DNA of 61,514 nucleotides. It comes from Flavobacteriales bacterium (GTDB lineage: Bacteria; Bacteroidota; Bacteroidia; Flavobacteriales_G; JALEGO01). Every line of letters begins with the position of its first letter. The first letter of the stretch is position 1. Position numbers and translations under genes: made by a program. Shown piece after piece: positions 18,156-27,415 of this stretch. The notes under the pieces were generated by a model, which made no database searches, was not told the origin of the DNA, and was given only the letters and a program-made list of their open reading frames with translations. The stretch is taken from contig JAHDHZ010000008.1 of the NCBI GenBank assembly GCA_020631045.1, positions 1-61,514 on the forward strand, in the 5' to 3' direction.

Positions 18156-20420
18156 TTATTTGATGATTAAATGTTGTTTTAGTGTTGTTGTTTCAGTGTT
18201 TACAATAACAGTGTATACTCCAGAAGCAAGATTAGGTAAGGTAAGTTGAGTGCTTGCGTTACTGGGAGTGAAAAAGTAATTGCTTGAAAATACTTGCTGG
18301 CCTGCACTGTTATACAATGTAAATGTTACTTGATCATGATCCATACCAGGCACACTAAGTCGAAGCTCAGAAGCACTTGAAGCTGGATTAGGATACAATT
18401 CAAATTGATCAAACACCTGAATATCTGAAATTTCTGCTTTGTTTGTTAGTGTGATTTTATAAGCCAGAGAATCTTGACATTGATTTTGATCAGTAATGTA
18501 CAACATACCTGCAAATGGATTGTAATCGATCATATTTTGAGTTTGACCATTTGACCACAGGTATTGATAAGGAGGGGTTCCGCCTTCAACTTGAGCTATA
18601 AACTGTTGGGTGAATGTATCAACTTGAATACTCGTAGTAAATGGTTGAATTGAAATGATTTCTATGTTTTCTGTTGTTTTAGCAGCACATTGTCCCAAAC
18701 TACTTTTAATGCTATACCATCCACCTTGCAAAGAATCAAGAACAATAGAAGTATTAAGCAAGTCATTACTGTATATGGTATCTTGACCACGTAAGATATG
18801 TAAATCACGTAAAGTACTTTGATTGGTATTCAACTCAATTGACGCAACATCTTCAACACACAATGGGTTGGTATGAGTATGAGTAGCACTTTGGTGATAA
18901 TTAATCTGAAAACGCTCCACCAAAGTATCAGCAGTACTTGTAAAAGTATAGGCAAAACTATCATTTAGCTCAAAAGTTTCGTTGGTTAATAAATCTGTGA
19001 GGGTTAAACAAGCAACATCAACATTTTCAAAACGTTCAACAGAAAGCGTTACCTGAGAATTGTTTGGCGCGCGACTCTTAAGTACTTTGTTTGAAATCTC
19101 ATCATCTTTCAAACTCATAATAGCATAATCTTTCAAAGAATCTTGAATACTCAATTGCGGCACATGCAACTCATAAGCATTGTAAAACTTATACGCATCG
19201 TATTGATGGTCAAAGCCATCGACTGAGAAGTCATTCCATCGAAAAGCAATTTCATCATACGAACTTTGATTGGTCAATCTAAGTTTGATAATCGCTTTAT
19301 CTATTTGCTGAGTAGTCGTACTCAAAAACGCAGTATTGTCTCCTATTTTACATGATTCTTTTACCCTGAGCAATGGGCTTGGAGCATTGGCCTTGACCCA
19401 AAAGCCTTGTGAAGAAGCAATATTGGCTGAGCCCCCATTTAGACCAATGCCTGCAACATAAGAAGCGTAATTAGCAATGTCTGGATTCCAGATATACAAA
19501 GCATTGTCAATATTGGTTTTATCCCAATCAGCATCATCCCAATTTATAGGGCACGGATACGGATTGCCCACCATTGACCATCCATCATCATCAGCACTAC
19601 CTGTATTGGTATATGAAACTGGCAAATCAATATCCCCTTGATTCATTGCCTCTGTATGATCTATTAAAAAAGGTTGTGTACCAGTAATGGTATCCCCACA
19701 CCAAATCCAAAGACCTTGACCAACCGTTGGAGTGTAAGTCATATCAACTGGATTGTAAAATCCTACGTCAGAACCCCCTGCGTCTGATTCATCATAATAG
19801 AGCATCGAGTAGAAAACTTCTGTCCAAAGGGGCGGAATCCACCCCGGATAATCACTACCCAACATTCCGCTAGTTAAAAAATCATCGTCATACTGTTCTA
19901 GATCAATCCCATTGGTTGCACTACTTAAAAAGCGCCATTGAGTTGACCCAGCATCAATATATCTCTGCATGGTGATTTTACCACTCACCGAACCGTTTGA
20001 AACATCGTCGATCCAACCGGTAAGTGTATCACTAGATAAAACTGTTAGAGAATCTGAGGATTGAAAATTTCCGTTCTCTATATCAAAGCTTCTGATGATG
20101 TAATTGTGCCCTGAGCTCGTGTTCACTCCACTCAAATTATCCATTTGTAGTTTATAGAACTCTGTTTTTCCGTCTAAGTTTTGGGTGGATGAGCCTTGCA
20201 AATAAAAGGTGCCCGTTCCCACGCGAGCCTTGCCATCATTTTGCCAATCATCCATCAAAAAAACATGTCCATCATTGGCTATTGTATCAAGGTTGGTGCA
20301 TTTTGTATGCATGCCTACCCCAGTATTATTTTCTATGTAAAGCGTGCCAAAATTAGTAATGCCTTGTTGAGCATTTACTTGAGTAAACAAGAAGAAGAAT
20401 ATAACTGTATAGATACGCAC
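18156..20420 (-). CDS. Large secreted protein with T9SS type A sorting domain
   Basis: A 754-residue secreted protein with a signal peptide ending 'FTQVNAQ' and a C-terminal type A sorting domain of about 75 residues ('FELYPNPASSASELRLSV' to 'LASGVYTVIVNTET'), the T9SS signal cleaved at the cell surface. The body has beta-rich segments: strands with 'NTGVGMHTKCTNLDTIANDG', a 'WSMVGNPYPCPINWDD' motif common in Bacteroidota surface proteins, and an SprB/PKD-like repeat near 'GTPPYQYLWSNGQ'. No enzyme motif is seen. The start is GTG at 20420; a stop lies immediately upstream in frame and no ATG is available nearby. It is co-transcribed with the S74 protein and may display or anchor it. Confidence 0.83.
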   Translation of the reverse strand: MRIYTVIFFFLFTQVNAQQGITNFGTLYIENNTGVGMHTKCTNLDTIANDGHVFLMDDWQNDGKARVGTGTFYLQGSSTQNLDGKTEFYKLQMDNLSGVNTSSGHNYIIRSFDIENGNFQSSDSLTVLSSDTLTGWIDDVSNGSVSGKITMQRYIDAGSTQWRFLSSATNGIDLEQYDDDFLTSGMLGSDYPGWIPPLWTEVFYSMLYYDESDAGGSDVGFYNPVDMTYTPTVGQGLWIWCGDTITGTQPFLIDHTEAMNQGDIDLPVSYTNTGSADDDGWSMVGNPYPCPINWDDADWDKTNIDNALYIWNPDIANYASYVAGIGLNGGSANIASSQGFWVKANAPSPLLRVKESCKIGDNTAFLSTTTQQIDKAIIKLRLTNQSSYDEIAFRWNDFSVDGFDHQYDAYKFYNAYELHVPQLSIQDSLKDYAIMSLKDDEISNKVLKSRAPNNSQVTLSVERFENVDVACLTLTDLLTNETFELNDSFAYTFTSTADTLVERFQINYHQSATHTHTNPLCVEDVASIELNTNQSTLRDLHILRGQDTIYSNDLLNTSIVLDSLQGGWYSIKSSLGQCAAKTTENIEIISIQPFTTSIQVDTFTQQFIAQVEGGTPPYQYLWSNGQTQNMIDYNPFAGMLYITDQNQCQDSLAYKITLTNKAEISDIQVFDQFELYPNPASSASELRLSVPGMDHDQVTFTLYNSAGQQVFSSNYFFTPSNASTQLTLPNLASGVYTVIVNTETTTLKQHLIIK

Positions 20421-20477
20421 TTACGTGTTTGTACGGTAAGCTTACTACAATAGTTATAAATACTTAGTTGTTTTTTG

Positions 20478-20600
20478 GTAAACTCCCTGTTTTTAAAGGT
20501 GAAAGTTTTAAAAATAATTGGTAAAAATCAAAGAAAAATGCGTGATTAACTAAACATTAAAATACTGATCAGTGTACCTAAAGTTTAATACCTATTTATT
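20478..20600 (-). pseudogene. Decayed duplicate of the 3' end of the gene at 21869-23089
   Basis: Read on the minus strand this stretch gives 'RYTDQYFNV' then a stop, and then 'THFSLIFTNYF' and a stop, matching 'RYTNQHFDIQL' and 'THFSLIFTTYF' at the C-terminus of the outer-membrane protein gene at 21869-23089. On the plus strand three blocks match in order: 20478-20488 with 21860-21870, 20510-20550 with 21871-21911, and 20559-20579 with 21965-21985. About 55 bases are missing inside, and a frameshift and stops are present, so it is a remnant. It lies in direct orientation relative to the intact copy. Confidence 0.75.
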
Positions 20601-20632
20601 TCTCCATGATTAAAGCATGCCACAAAAAATTC

Positions 20633-20663
20633 TTGACAAGGGTCATCTAAGACAATAACTTTG
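20633..20663 (+). promoter_or_regulatory. Strong Bacteroidota-type promoter
   Basis: TTG at 20633-20635 (within TTGACA), 20 bases, then the perfect -7 box TAACTTTG at 20656-20663. The ATG of the leucine-rich-like gene follows 17 bases later. Confidence 0.72.
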
Positions 20664-20680
20664 CAAAACAAACTAAATGA

Positions 20681-21706
20681 ATGATTATGAATATTAAAAC
20701 AATAATACCTAAAAAAACCATTAAATTTTTCACAAATATTTCTTTCGTTCTTGCGATTGGATTTATAAGCTCAAATGAAGGTTGTAGTTCTGACCAAGAC
20801 GCTTTCTCTAGTGCTGTAATTACAGATAAAGAAATGATTTTCACTAACCAAGAGCAAATTGATAATTTCAGTATAGATTATCCAGATTTAGCTAGTACCG
20901 ACAAAATGGTAGTTATAAAGGTGTCAGACGCCTATGATTTGAGCGGCTTAGAACAATTAACATCAGTTGAAGGGCTTGTGATTGAAAATATGAATAATTT
21001 AAAAAGCCTTAAAGGTCTTGAAAATCTTAATTATGCAGGCAGTATCAAAATTAGTAATTGTGAAAGCCTAGATGACTTAAGCCATATTAGTGATATAACA
21101 ATATCAGAAGGCCATCCTAGCAGTCCGCATTTTAATAGACCTGAAGGTGATATTTATATAAAAAATATAAAAGCTAGTGAATTTGAATTTCTGAGAAAAG
21201 TTACAGAAGCAAGAGATATTACACTAGCATTTCTGCCAAACATTTCATCTTTAGATTGGTTAAAAAATTTAGTTAAATGTGTAGAATTAAATTTAGTTGC
21301 AATGGATAACATTCATGGCTTATCAGGCCTAGAATCCTTTGAATTTAGTCAATCTTTACACATTAGTGGAATGAACGGCCTAAACAGTTTAGATGGATTA
21401 CAAAATGGAGTTGAAATAAATACAAAATTTACTTTACACTCATCAAATTCCATCACCAACCTAAATGCAATCAATTCTTGGAATTTAGGAGCACAAGATC
21501 ATAGATTATATAGTTTGAATATTGAATCTAATGAATCTTTAATAGATATCTTGGCCCTGAATCAAGTAGATCTAGCCTCATGGCTTACGATAACAGATAA
21601 TCCACTTCTTGAGTGTGATCAATTTGATCAATTTGAACTTTGGGGCTACCAAGTTTCAAATGTAAAGATTAAAGATAATGCTGTGGCAAATTGCAATTCA
21701 TTGTAA
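20681..21706 (+). CDS. Leucine-rich / L-domain-like exported protein
   Basis: A 341-residue protein with a long N-terminal hydrophobic segment (about residues 15-34) followed by 'EGCSS', so it may be a lipoprotein, though the residues before Cys are not a classic lipobox. The body repeats a leucine-rich pattern of about 22-25 residues similar to receptor L-domains: 'DLSGLEQLTSVEGLVIENM', 'LKSLKGLENLNYAGSIKISN', 'IHGLSGLESFEFSQSLHISG', 'LNSLDGLQNGVEI'. Such solenoids bind proteins or glycans at the surface. The gene has its own strong promoter and strong terminator and is flanked by direct repeats of a neighbour's 3' end, as if it had been inserted as a unit. An in-frame ATG at 20687 is an alternative start. 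Confidence 0.75.
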   Translation: MIMNIKTIIPKKTIKFFTNISFVLAIGFISSNEGCSSDQDAFSSAVITDKEMIFTNQEQIDNFSIDYPDLASTDKMVVIKVSDAYDLSGLEQLTSVEGLVIENMNNLKSLKGLENLNYAGSIKISNCESLDDLSHISDITISEGHPSSPHFNRPEGDIYIKNIKASEFEFLRKVTEARDITLAFLPNISSLDWLKNLVKCVELNLVAMDNIHGLSGLESFEFSQSLHISGMNGLNSLDGLQNGVEINTKFTLHSSNSITNLNAINSWNLGAQDHRLYSLNIESNESLIDILALNQVDLASWLTITDNPLLECDQFDQFELWGYQVSNVKIKDNAVANCNSL

Positions 21707-21729
21707 TAAAGTTGTAAATATATATATTT

Positions 21730-21759
21730 AAAAAGGGGAAAACTTATTTTCCCCTTTTT
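21730..21759 (+). terminator. Intrinsic terminator
   Basis: Perfect 13-base arms at 21730-21742 (AAAAAGGGGAAAA) and 21747-21759, loop CTTA, with a T-run at the end. It closes the leucine-rich-like gene and is nearly symmetrical, so it can also act on the opposite strand. Confidence 0.85.
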
Positions 21760-21868
21760 AGATTGTGCCAAGTCTATCGCCTTTCTATAAATTCGTATTT
21801 ATTTGCAATTGAGAGCTACCATACTCAATAATTTCTTTTTTTAATTAACTCATTTCTTAGTAAACTCC

Positions 21869-23089
21869 CTAAAAATAAGTTGTAAAAATCAAAGAAAAGT
21901 GCGTATTTAACCTATTTTTTTGAGCTAAAAAGGCTGTGATGTTTCGTGTATTTAACTGTATGTCAAAATGCTGATTGGTGTACCTCAATCCAGATCCTAA
22001 ATTAAAGTAGCTGTACCCCCCATACCCAAGTTGATAAAGGGCAGAAAAATGATCAGATAAACGGTGGTAATCAGAAAGGTATACATAGGTTTTATAGGCT
22101 TCTAAGTTTCTATTGATCACACCTATTTTTAAACTGTGTTGAGCAAATTTTTGCTCAAGTGATAAATGCGCATAAAAAGGCAAAGTATAGTTAAAAGACT
22201 CTGTATTTTCTTGTAGGTTAAAATCAAGCATTTCAGAAAGAGAGTCTAGATTGTTTATTTCAAATAAATCAACTCCCCTGTATCCTAAAATAAGAGTGTC
22301 TTGTTTGAATTGACGCACATTTTTATTCAAATTCAAAAAGCCTACATCAGTCAATTCTAAGGTTAGATTTGCATGTGGTTTTTCTGAATCTAAAAGTTGA
22401 ATTTGGGTATTTAAAAACACATTTAAACTCACCCCACTACCATTCGACCTTAAAAAACCATTATTTAAACTCCCTGCACTCTGCCCTTCAAGCTCTGAGC
22501 TTAAATCAAGATAACTGCCATTTTCAGCTGTGTATAAATACCCTGTTAGGCTTTTGGCTCGAAAGAAAAAATTCGGATTTAAATAATTCAATTGCAAACC
22601 AAGAGAAACCTGATTGGTTCTTGAACTAAAAAAAGTACCTAGGCCCAAAGACTGAACTCTAAAATTGGTAAAATTAGACCCTGAAAAAATCATTTGCTGA
22701 TCTTCAAAAAACTGATTCCCCATGATTGAAAACTCATAAAGATCATCAGTAAATTGAGCATGAGCATGTAAGCGATCTTCAAGACTTACAAAAAAAGGCT
22801 GATCTTTAATGTACGAAGAGAAACTCAAACCAGAAGTATAGTCTACCCCCACATTGACAATGGGTCGTGAGTGTGAAAGTAAATTTGCTGGCTGATCAGG
22901 TGTAGAGCCAAAAACACTAAACAAATAGCGATTGCTATAGGCATTGCTTGCTGCATATGCATCTGTGGCAAGCACTAGAGAAATTGAGTCGTCTTTAAGC
23001 CTCAAATCATTCAATGAAACAGGTAATTGCGCAAAAGAAGATAGACTACAAAAAAGCAATATGACCTGCAGTATTCTTTTAAAAATCAT
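21869..23089 (-). CDS. DUF5723-like outer-membrane protein
   Basis: A 406-residue protein with a signal peptide ending 'LSSFAQ' and a long series of beta strands rich in Ser, Asn and aromatic residues that ends in 'FTTYF', typical of an outer-membrane barrel. The pattern of 'AYAASNAYSNRYLFSVFGS' and 'SLGLGTFFSSRTNQVSLGLQ' resembles the DUF5723 family of Bacteroidota; this is a moderate match. The ATG at 23089 is preferred over the GTG at 23095 since it begins the signal peptide. It overlaps the end of the lipoprotein gene by 11 bases, so rarA, the lipoprotein and this gene form one operon. A decayed copy of its 3' end lies at 20478-20600. Confidence 0.72.
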   Translation of the reverse strand: MIFKRILQVILLFCSLSSFAQLPVSLNDLRLKDDSISLVLATDAYAASNAYSNRYLFSVFGSTPDQPANLLSHSRPIVNVGVDYTSGLSFSSYIKDQPFFVSLEDRLHAHAQFTDDLYEFSIMGNQFFEDQQMIFSGSNFTNFRVQSLGLGTFFSSRTNQVSLGLQLNYLNPNFFFRAKSLTGYLYTAENGSYLDLSSELEGQSAGSLNNGFLRSNGSGVSLNVFLNTQIQLLDSEKPHANLTLELTDVGFLNLNKNVRQFKQDTLILGYRGVDLFEINNLDSLSEMLDFNLQENTESFNYTLPFYAHLSLEQKFAQHSLKIGVINRNLEAYKTYVYLSDYHRLSDHFSALYQLGYGGYSYFNLGSGLRYTNQHFDIQLNTRNITAFLAQKNRLNTHFSLIFTTYF

Positions 23090-24623
23090 ACGCACTTTGT
23101 AAACTAAATTGAAGGTCTAAATAATCTGAATCAAGCAGCTCGACAAAACCAGACTGATCTTCATTAACCCTTGCGTGAATCACAATTCTCTGATCGTTTG
23201 AAAGATTATTTTGCCATGAGCTCAAAGCACTTTTATGCAACGATTCTGATAAGCTATGGTTGGATGAGCCCACTGCTTGAATCTGACCAATACTATCTAA
23301 AACCATCTGCTGAGCATCAATTCTAAAGAGCTCTAATTCAAGGGTAATGGGCATGGTATTTTGAGTTTGTACACACAACACAGGGTCTTTTAATTTCAAG
23401 AATTGATCTATAAAACTTTGAGTAAGCTCTAAAGTATCTTTAAACCTAAGGTTTTCTAGATCTACAGCCAACTCAATATCTGTATTCAAAACAAGCTCAA
23501 GCCCATGATCTTTATGTATAAAATTGCTGCTGTTGTGATGATTTCCCAGTGGATTAAGCATAAAATCTGCTTGCATAAATAGTTTCGAAGGCAGCTGTTC
23601 AATAAAATCAATAATGTTAGACGATTGATCATCTATACTCAATAGATAGTTAGACGCAGTAATATTGCCCAGTGGTAAATTGATAGAATAAGCAGCATTG
23701 ATGTTCTGGTTTTGCCCTACAAAAGGAGCTTGAAAAAGCATTTGAGATTCAAGATTTTTAAGTTGGTTTAAAACAAAAGAAGCTTCAACTCCAATTGAAT
23801 TAATCAATTGCAAACTTGCCTGTAGTTGTTGTAATTGAAATACATCTACAGAAAATTGTTCTAAAAAATCAAGATTTATCGTATCGCTAAGCTGTTCTTG
23901 ATAATTACCAAAATACCCTGTGATGTATAGAGGCTTTACATCTTTTAATTGCATTGAAAAATCAACTTGCTCACCAGGGTTTACTGTAATGGTTTGCCCC
24001 TGTGGATCTAAACTAATCGTATAGTCTAAAATTAAATTGTTATACAGGTTATTCATTGGTCCTGTAAGATCAATGATGGCTCCTGTTAAATCAATTTCAC
24101 CTTGGTAAAATCCACCCTGATCAGCTGAAGGCACCAACACCTCAACCTTTATGGTATCATTGTTTAAATTACTTTGAAGAATCTTAAATTCAACCAATAA
24201 TCGCTCAGAGAAATTATTGTTCAAAGTGAACATTAACTTCCCTTCGGCAAATGCGACTTGTGTTAATTGTGTTTCGTTAAAATCGTACTCAAAGGTTTTT
24301 TGTTCCGTAAAAATAGGAGCTCCTGGCGATATAGGAAATGCCGGAAACGTCCACACAAAGGTATCTGCCAAAGCGGTGTCTGAAATACTCAACAAAGAAT
24401 CAATAGTAAAATTGGCAATGGTATCTGAAAACAACAATGCCAAATTGCCTTGATTGTTTTGCCCAAACAACTGATCTGACTCATACTCAATGTCATCGAT
24501 ATCAATGCGCGCATAGGCAAGCGGAGCTAAAAAACGCACATGATCGTCAGGTATACTCGGCTTTTCACACCCTGTCAATAAAACAAGTACAAAAAAGAAT
24601 ATAAAAATGCGATCAATAGCCAT
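23079..24623 (-). CDS. Large lipoprotein of unknown function
   Basis: A 514-residue protein with a lipoprotein signal peptide: hydrophobic residues 5-16 and the lipobox LLTGC with Cys19. The rest is acidic and beta-rich with many Asn, Gln and Leu residues ('NLDFLEQFSVDVFQLQQLQ', 'LDLTGAIIDLTGPMNN'-like segments) and shows no enzyme motif. I do not recognise the family. It overlaps rarA by 11 bases upstream and the DUF5723-like barrel by 11 bases downstream, so a lipoprotein-barrel pair made from one mRNA is likely and the two products may work together in the outer membrane. Linkage to rarA is probably only transcriptional. Confidence 0.7.
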   Translation of the reverse strand: MAIDRIFIFFFVLVLLTGCEKPSIPDDHVRFLAPLAYARIDIDDIEYESDQLFGQNNQGNLALLFSDTIANFTIDSLLSISDTALADTFVWTFPAFPISPGAPIFTEQKTFEYDFNETQLTQVAFAEGKLMFTLNNNFSERLLVEFKILQSNLNNDTIKVEVLVPSADQGGFYQGEIDLTGAIIDLTGPMNNLYNNLILDYTISLDPQGQTITVNPGEQVDFSMQLKDVKPLYITGYFGNYQEQLSDTINLDFLEQFSVDVFQLQQLQASLQLINSIGVEASFVLNQLKNLESQMLFQAPFVGQNQNINAAYSINLPLGNITASNYLLSIDDQSSNIIDFIEQLPSKLFMQADFMLNPLGNHHNSSNFIHKDHGLELVLNTDIELAVDLENLRFKDTLELTQSFIDQFLKLKDPVLCVQTQNTMPITLELELFRIDAQQMVLDSIGQIQAVGSSNHSLSESLHKSALSSWQNNLSNDQRIVIHARVNEDQSGFVELLDSDYLDLQFSLQSAYDF

Positions 24624-25887
24624 ATTTACCTTTCCAACAAGTGTGAAGATACGTTTTTATTTGTGCTTCTCTTTGATTTTCAGCAGGCACATACAAGATC
24701 GTTTCTTTGATCTTTTCTGGTAAAAATTCTTGTTCTACAAAATGTCCACTGTAGTCATGAGCGTACTTATAGCCTTTACTGTAATCAAGGTCTTTCATCA
24801 ATTTGGTCGGGGCATTTCTCAAATGTTTGGGCACTGCAGCATTGGGCTGATCTCTTACCAATTGTTGCGCCTTATTAATGGCCATATACGCGCTGTTTGA
24901 TTTTGCGCTGCACGCTAGGTAAACTACAGCCTGAGAAAGTACAATTCTCGCCTCAGGCATTCCAATCACCTCAACGGCTTTAAAACAGTTATTCGCCATT
25001 ACAAGTGCGGTTGGATTGGCCAGGCCTATATCTTCACTGGCTGCTATGATCAAACGTCTTGCAATAAATTTAGGATCTTCTCCACCCTCTATCATGCGTG
25101 CCAACCAATACACAGCAGCATTGGGGTCAGATCCTCGAATTGATTTAATTAAGGCAGAGGCAATGTCGTAGTGCTGTTCTCCGCCCTTATCAAAAAGACT
25201 TGAAGGACTATGTTGTAAAAAGGCCTCTACCTTTTTATTGGTAATCTCAATGTTTTGCTCAGCAGCACAAATAAGCTCAAGTAAGTTCAATAGTTTTCGA
25301 GCATCTCCTCCACTAAAACTCAACAAAGCTTCATCTTCTTTGATGGTAATTTTTTTGGTTTTCAGTAGCGCATCTGTTTCAACTGCTCTTTGTACGATCG
25401 CTCTGAGATCTTCGATCTTGTGATGCTCTAAGGTGTATACTTGACACCTTGAAAGCAAAGCTGAAATCACTTCAAAAGAAGGGTTCTCAGTGGTAGCACC
25501 AATTAAAACAACAACCCCTTTCTCAACAGCCATCAACAAAGCATCTTGCTGGGCTTTATTAAATCTGTGAATCTCATCAATAAATAAAATTGGGGCAAGC
25601 TCTGGGGTAAACAGATCATTTTTTTTAGCCTTTTCAATGATGGCTCGTACATCTTTGATGCTTGATTCTACTGCACTTAGCTGAAAAAATGGACGGTCAA
25701 TCTCAGCGGCAATGAGTTGAGCTATGGTGGTTTTTCCTGTTCCTGGAGGACCCCAAAAAATCATTGAAGAGACAACCCCTTGTTTGATGTGCTTTCTAAG
25801 TACTGCTTGCTTACCCAATAAATGATTTTGTCCGATGTACTGATCAAGTGATTTAGGCCGTATGCGTTCAGCAAGTGGAGTGCTCAT
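24613..25887 (-). CDS. rarA: Replication-associated recombination protein RarA (MgsA)
   Basis: A 424-residue AAA+ ATPase of the RarA/MgsA/WRNIP1 family, which acts at stalled replication forks. The Walker A is GPPGTGKT at residues 46-53, Walker B is '[10 protein letters not shown]', and sensor 1 is '[11 protein letters not shown]'. The C-terminal tetramerisation region is present ('[20 protein letters not shown]', '[10 protein letters not shown]', '[17 protein letters not shown]'). Length and order are normal for the family. It is the first gene of an operon with a lipoprotein and an outer-membrane barrel, which have no obvious link to replication. A consensus -7 box (minus strand, 25901-25908) lies 13 bases before the ATG. 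Confidence 0.95.
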   Translation of the reverse strand: MSTPLAERIRPKSLDQYIGQNHLLGKQAVLRKHIKQGVVSSMIFWGPPGTGKTTIAQLIAAEIDRPFFQLSAVESSIKDVRAIIEKAKKNDLFTPELAPILFIDEIHRFNKAQQDALLMAVEKGVVVLIGATTENPSFEVISALLSRCQVYTLEHHKIEDLRAIVQRAVETDALLKTKKITIKEDEALLSFSGGDARKLLNLLELICAAEQNIEITNKKVEAFLQHSPSSLFDKGGEQHYDIASALIKSIRGSDPNAAVYWLARMIEGGEDPKFIARRLIIAASEDIGLANPTALVMANNCFKAVEVIGMPEARIVLSQAVVYLACSAKSNSAYMAINKAQQLVRDQPNAAVPKHLRNAPTKLMKDLDYSKGYKYAHDYSGHFVEQEFLPEKIKETILYVPAENQREAQIKTYLHTCWKGKYGY

Positions 25888-25900
25888 GGTGTTTACCCCT

Positions 25901-25908
25901 CAAAGGTA
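25901..25908 (-). promoter_or_regulatory. -7 box of the rarA operon
   Basis: Minus-strand TACCTTTG, a perfect TAnnTTTG box, 13 bases before the rarA ATG. No convincing -33 at the right distance. Confidence 0.55.
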
Positions 25909-25944
25909 CAAATCTTTAGATAGATGAGTTTTTACCAAATAAAA

Positions 25945-25974
25945 TTTGGTTCACGTATTTTTTATGTACATTTG
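25945..25974 (+). promoter_or_regulatory. Bacteroidota-type promoter, PKD lipoprotein
   Basis: TTTG at 25945-25948, 18 bases, then TACATTTG at 25967-25974. It overlaps an upstream in-frame start at 25946 and so supports the ATG at 26000 as the true start. Confidence 0.7.
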
Positions 25975-25999
25975 CGGCCAAAACATTAAACTTTTAACC

Positions 26000-26689
26000 A
26001 TGAAAATGAAAGATTTATTTATTGCTGGTGTTGCAATGTTAGCCATTTCAAGCTGTCAAAAAACACAACCTAATGCATGTTTCTCTTCATCTACTGATGA
26101 TTTTGAGGCTTATATTCCTGTTCAATTCACCTCTTGCTCTGAAGATGGTGCTGAGTATAACTGGGATTTTGGTAACGGAGAGACTTCAACTGAAGAAAAT
26201 CCAAGCACGACATTTATTGAAGAAGGTACTTACCTTGTAAAACTTGAAGTGGTTTCTAAAAACGGAAAACTAAGAAACACTGAAACAATGTTGGTTGAAG
26301 TAGATTATACTTCTAACAGTGCTGATGCTGAATTGGCATATCAATTAAACAACACAACTGCAACTCCAATTTCTTTAACAACTGACGGAACACACACTGG
26401 ATATACTTTAAATGATCCGTTTATGGTATTAGAATTTGATGGTGTCTCAGGATCAATCTATCAAGTTTCTTGGGATGACAGCTTTCAAGGAAGCGACACT
26501 TACGATTTAGACATCAGAGTAAGTGTTTTAAACGCTGATGGATCTGTTGTTTACATCAATAGCCAAGACAGTGGTTACAACACTCCAGAAACGTTTACTG
26601 CTTCTGAGACTGGTAAAATTAAAATTTTAGTTGAACCATACAGTTCAGGTAATACTGGTACTTTCGGATTATACGTTCAACAACTATAA
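26000..26689 (+). CDS. PKD-domain lipoprotein
   Basis: A 229-residue lipoprotein. The ATG at 26000 begins a lipoprotein signal with lipobox ISSC (Cys19). Residues about 25-105 are a PKD domain ('FTSCSEDGAEYNWDFGNGE', 'PSTTFIEEGTYLVKLEV'), an immunoglobulin-like fold found in surface proteins. The rest (about 110-229) resembles the pre-peptidase C-terminal (PPC) beta-sandwich ('LEFDGVSGSIYQVSWDDS', 'DLDIRVSVLNADGSVVY', 'TGKIKILVEPYSSGNTGTFG'). These domains usually mediate binding rather than catalysis. It has its own promoter and an intrinsic terminator, so it is a single-gene unit. The open frame starts earlier, but that part lies inside the promoter. Confidence 0.82.
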   Translation: MKMKDLFIAGVAMLAISSCQKTQPNACFSSSTDDFEAYIPVQFTSCSEDGAEYNWDFGNGETSTEENPSTTFIEEGTYLVKLEVVSKNGKLRNTETMLVEVDYTSNSADAELAYQLNNTTATPISLTTDGTHTGYTLNDPFMVLEFDGVSGSIYQVSWDDSFQGSDTYDLDIRVSVLNADGSVVYINSQDSGYNTPETFTASETGKIKILVEPYSSGNTGTFGLYVQQL

Positions 26690-26711
26690 TCTTAAAGATT
26701 ATAAAAAAATC

Positions 26712-26737
26712 AAAGGGGCTCAACAGCCCCTTTTTTT
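26712..26737 (+). terminator. Intrinsic terminator ending at the ung start codon
   Basis: Arms AAAGGGGCT (26712-26720) and AGCCCCTTT (26725-26733) with loop CAAC and T-run 26731-26737. The next base is the first of the ung ATG (26738). Confidence 0.88.
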
Positions 26738-27415
26738 ATGACCAAAACCAAGGTACATATTCAAGAAAGTTGGAAACCTTTGCTCAACGATTTTTTTCAA
26801 AGCAATGATTTTCAAAGTCTTTCAAAAAACTTGAAAGAAGAAATCAAGATGGGTAAAATCATCTACCCGCCATCTCACCTGATCTTTCATGCCTTTCATC
26901 TCTGTCCGTTTCACAAACTCAAAGTAGTTTTAATTGGTCAAGACCCCTACCACAACCAAGGTGAGGCGATGGGTTTAAGTTTTTCTGTACCCAAAGGCAT
27001 CAAAATTCCACCCTCTTTAAAAAACATCTACAAAGAACTTGAAAACGACGTGCCTTTTCACCTGCCAGATCATGGAGATTTAACCCACTGGGCAAAACAA
27101 GGCGTATTGCTACTCAATGCCATGCTCACTGTTGAGCATAAAAAAGCAGGATCTCACCAAAAAATTGGGTGGCAAAACTTCACTGACCATGTCATTCAAA
27201 AAATATCAGATGAAAAACAGCACATCGTTTTTCTTTTGTGGGGCAATTTTGCAAAATCAAAAGCGCATTTAATCGATCAAAATAAACACCTAATCTTACA
27301 AGCAGCTCATCCATCACCATTGGCTAGAGGAGCATTTTTTGGCTCTAAACACTTTTCAAAAACCAATGCTTATTTAAAAAAGATGGGAAAAACTCCTATT
27401 GACTGGCAGATTTAG
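26738..27415 (+). CDS. ung: Uracil-DNA glycosylase
   Basis: A 225-residue family 1 uracil-DNA glycosylase that removes uracil from DNA. Catalytic motifs are 'GQDPYHN' with Asp69 as the water-activating residue, 'LLLNAMLTVEHKKAGSH', and the DNA-intercalation loop 'AAHPSPLA'. The length is that of bacterial Ung, and the N-terminus ('VHIQESWKPLL') aligns with other Ung proteins, so the start at 26738 is right although it follows directly on the terminator of the upstream gene. The 3' end overlaps the convergent acyltransferase gene by 20 bases. Confidence 0.96.
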   Translation: MTKTKVHIQESWKPLLNDFFQSNDFQSLSKNLKEEIKMGKIIYPPSHLIFHAFHLCPFHKLKVVLIGQDPYHNQGEAMGLSFSVPKGIKIPPSLKNIYKELENDVPFHLPDHGDLTHWAKQGVLLLNAMLTVEHKKAGSHQKIGWQNFTDHVIQKISDEKQHIVFLLWGNFAKSKAHLIDQNKHLILQAAHPSPLARGAFFGSKHFSKTNAYLKKMGKTPIDWQI

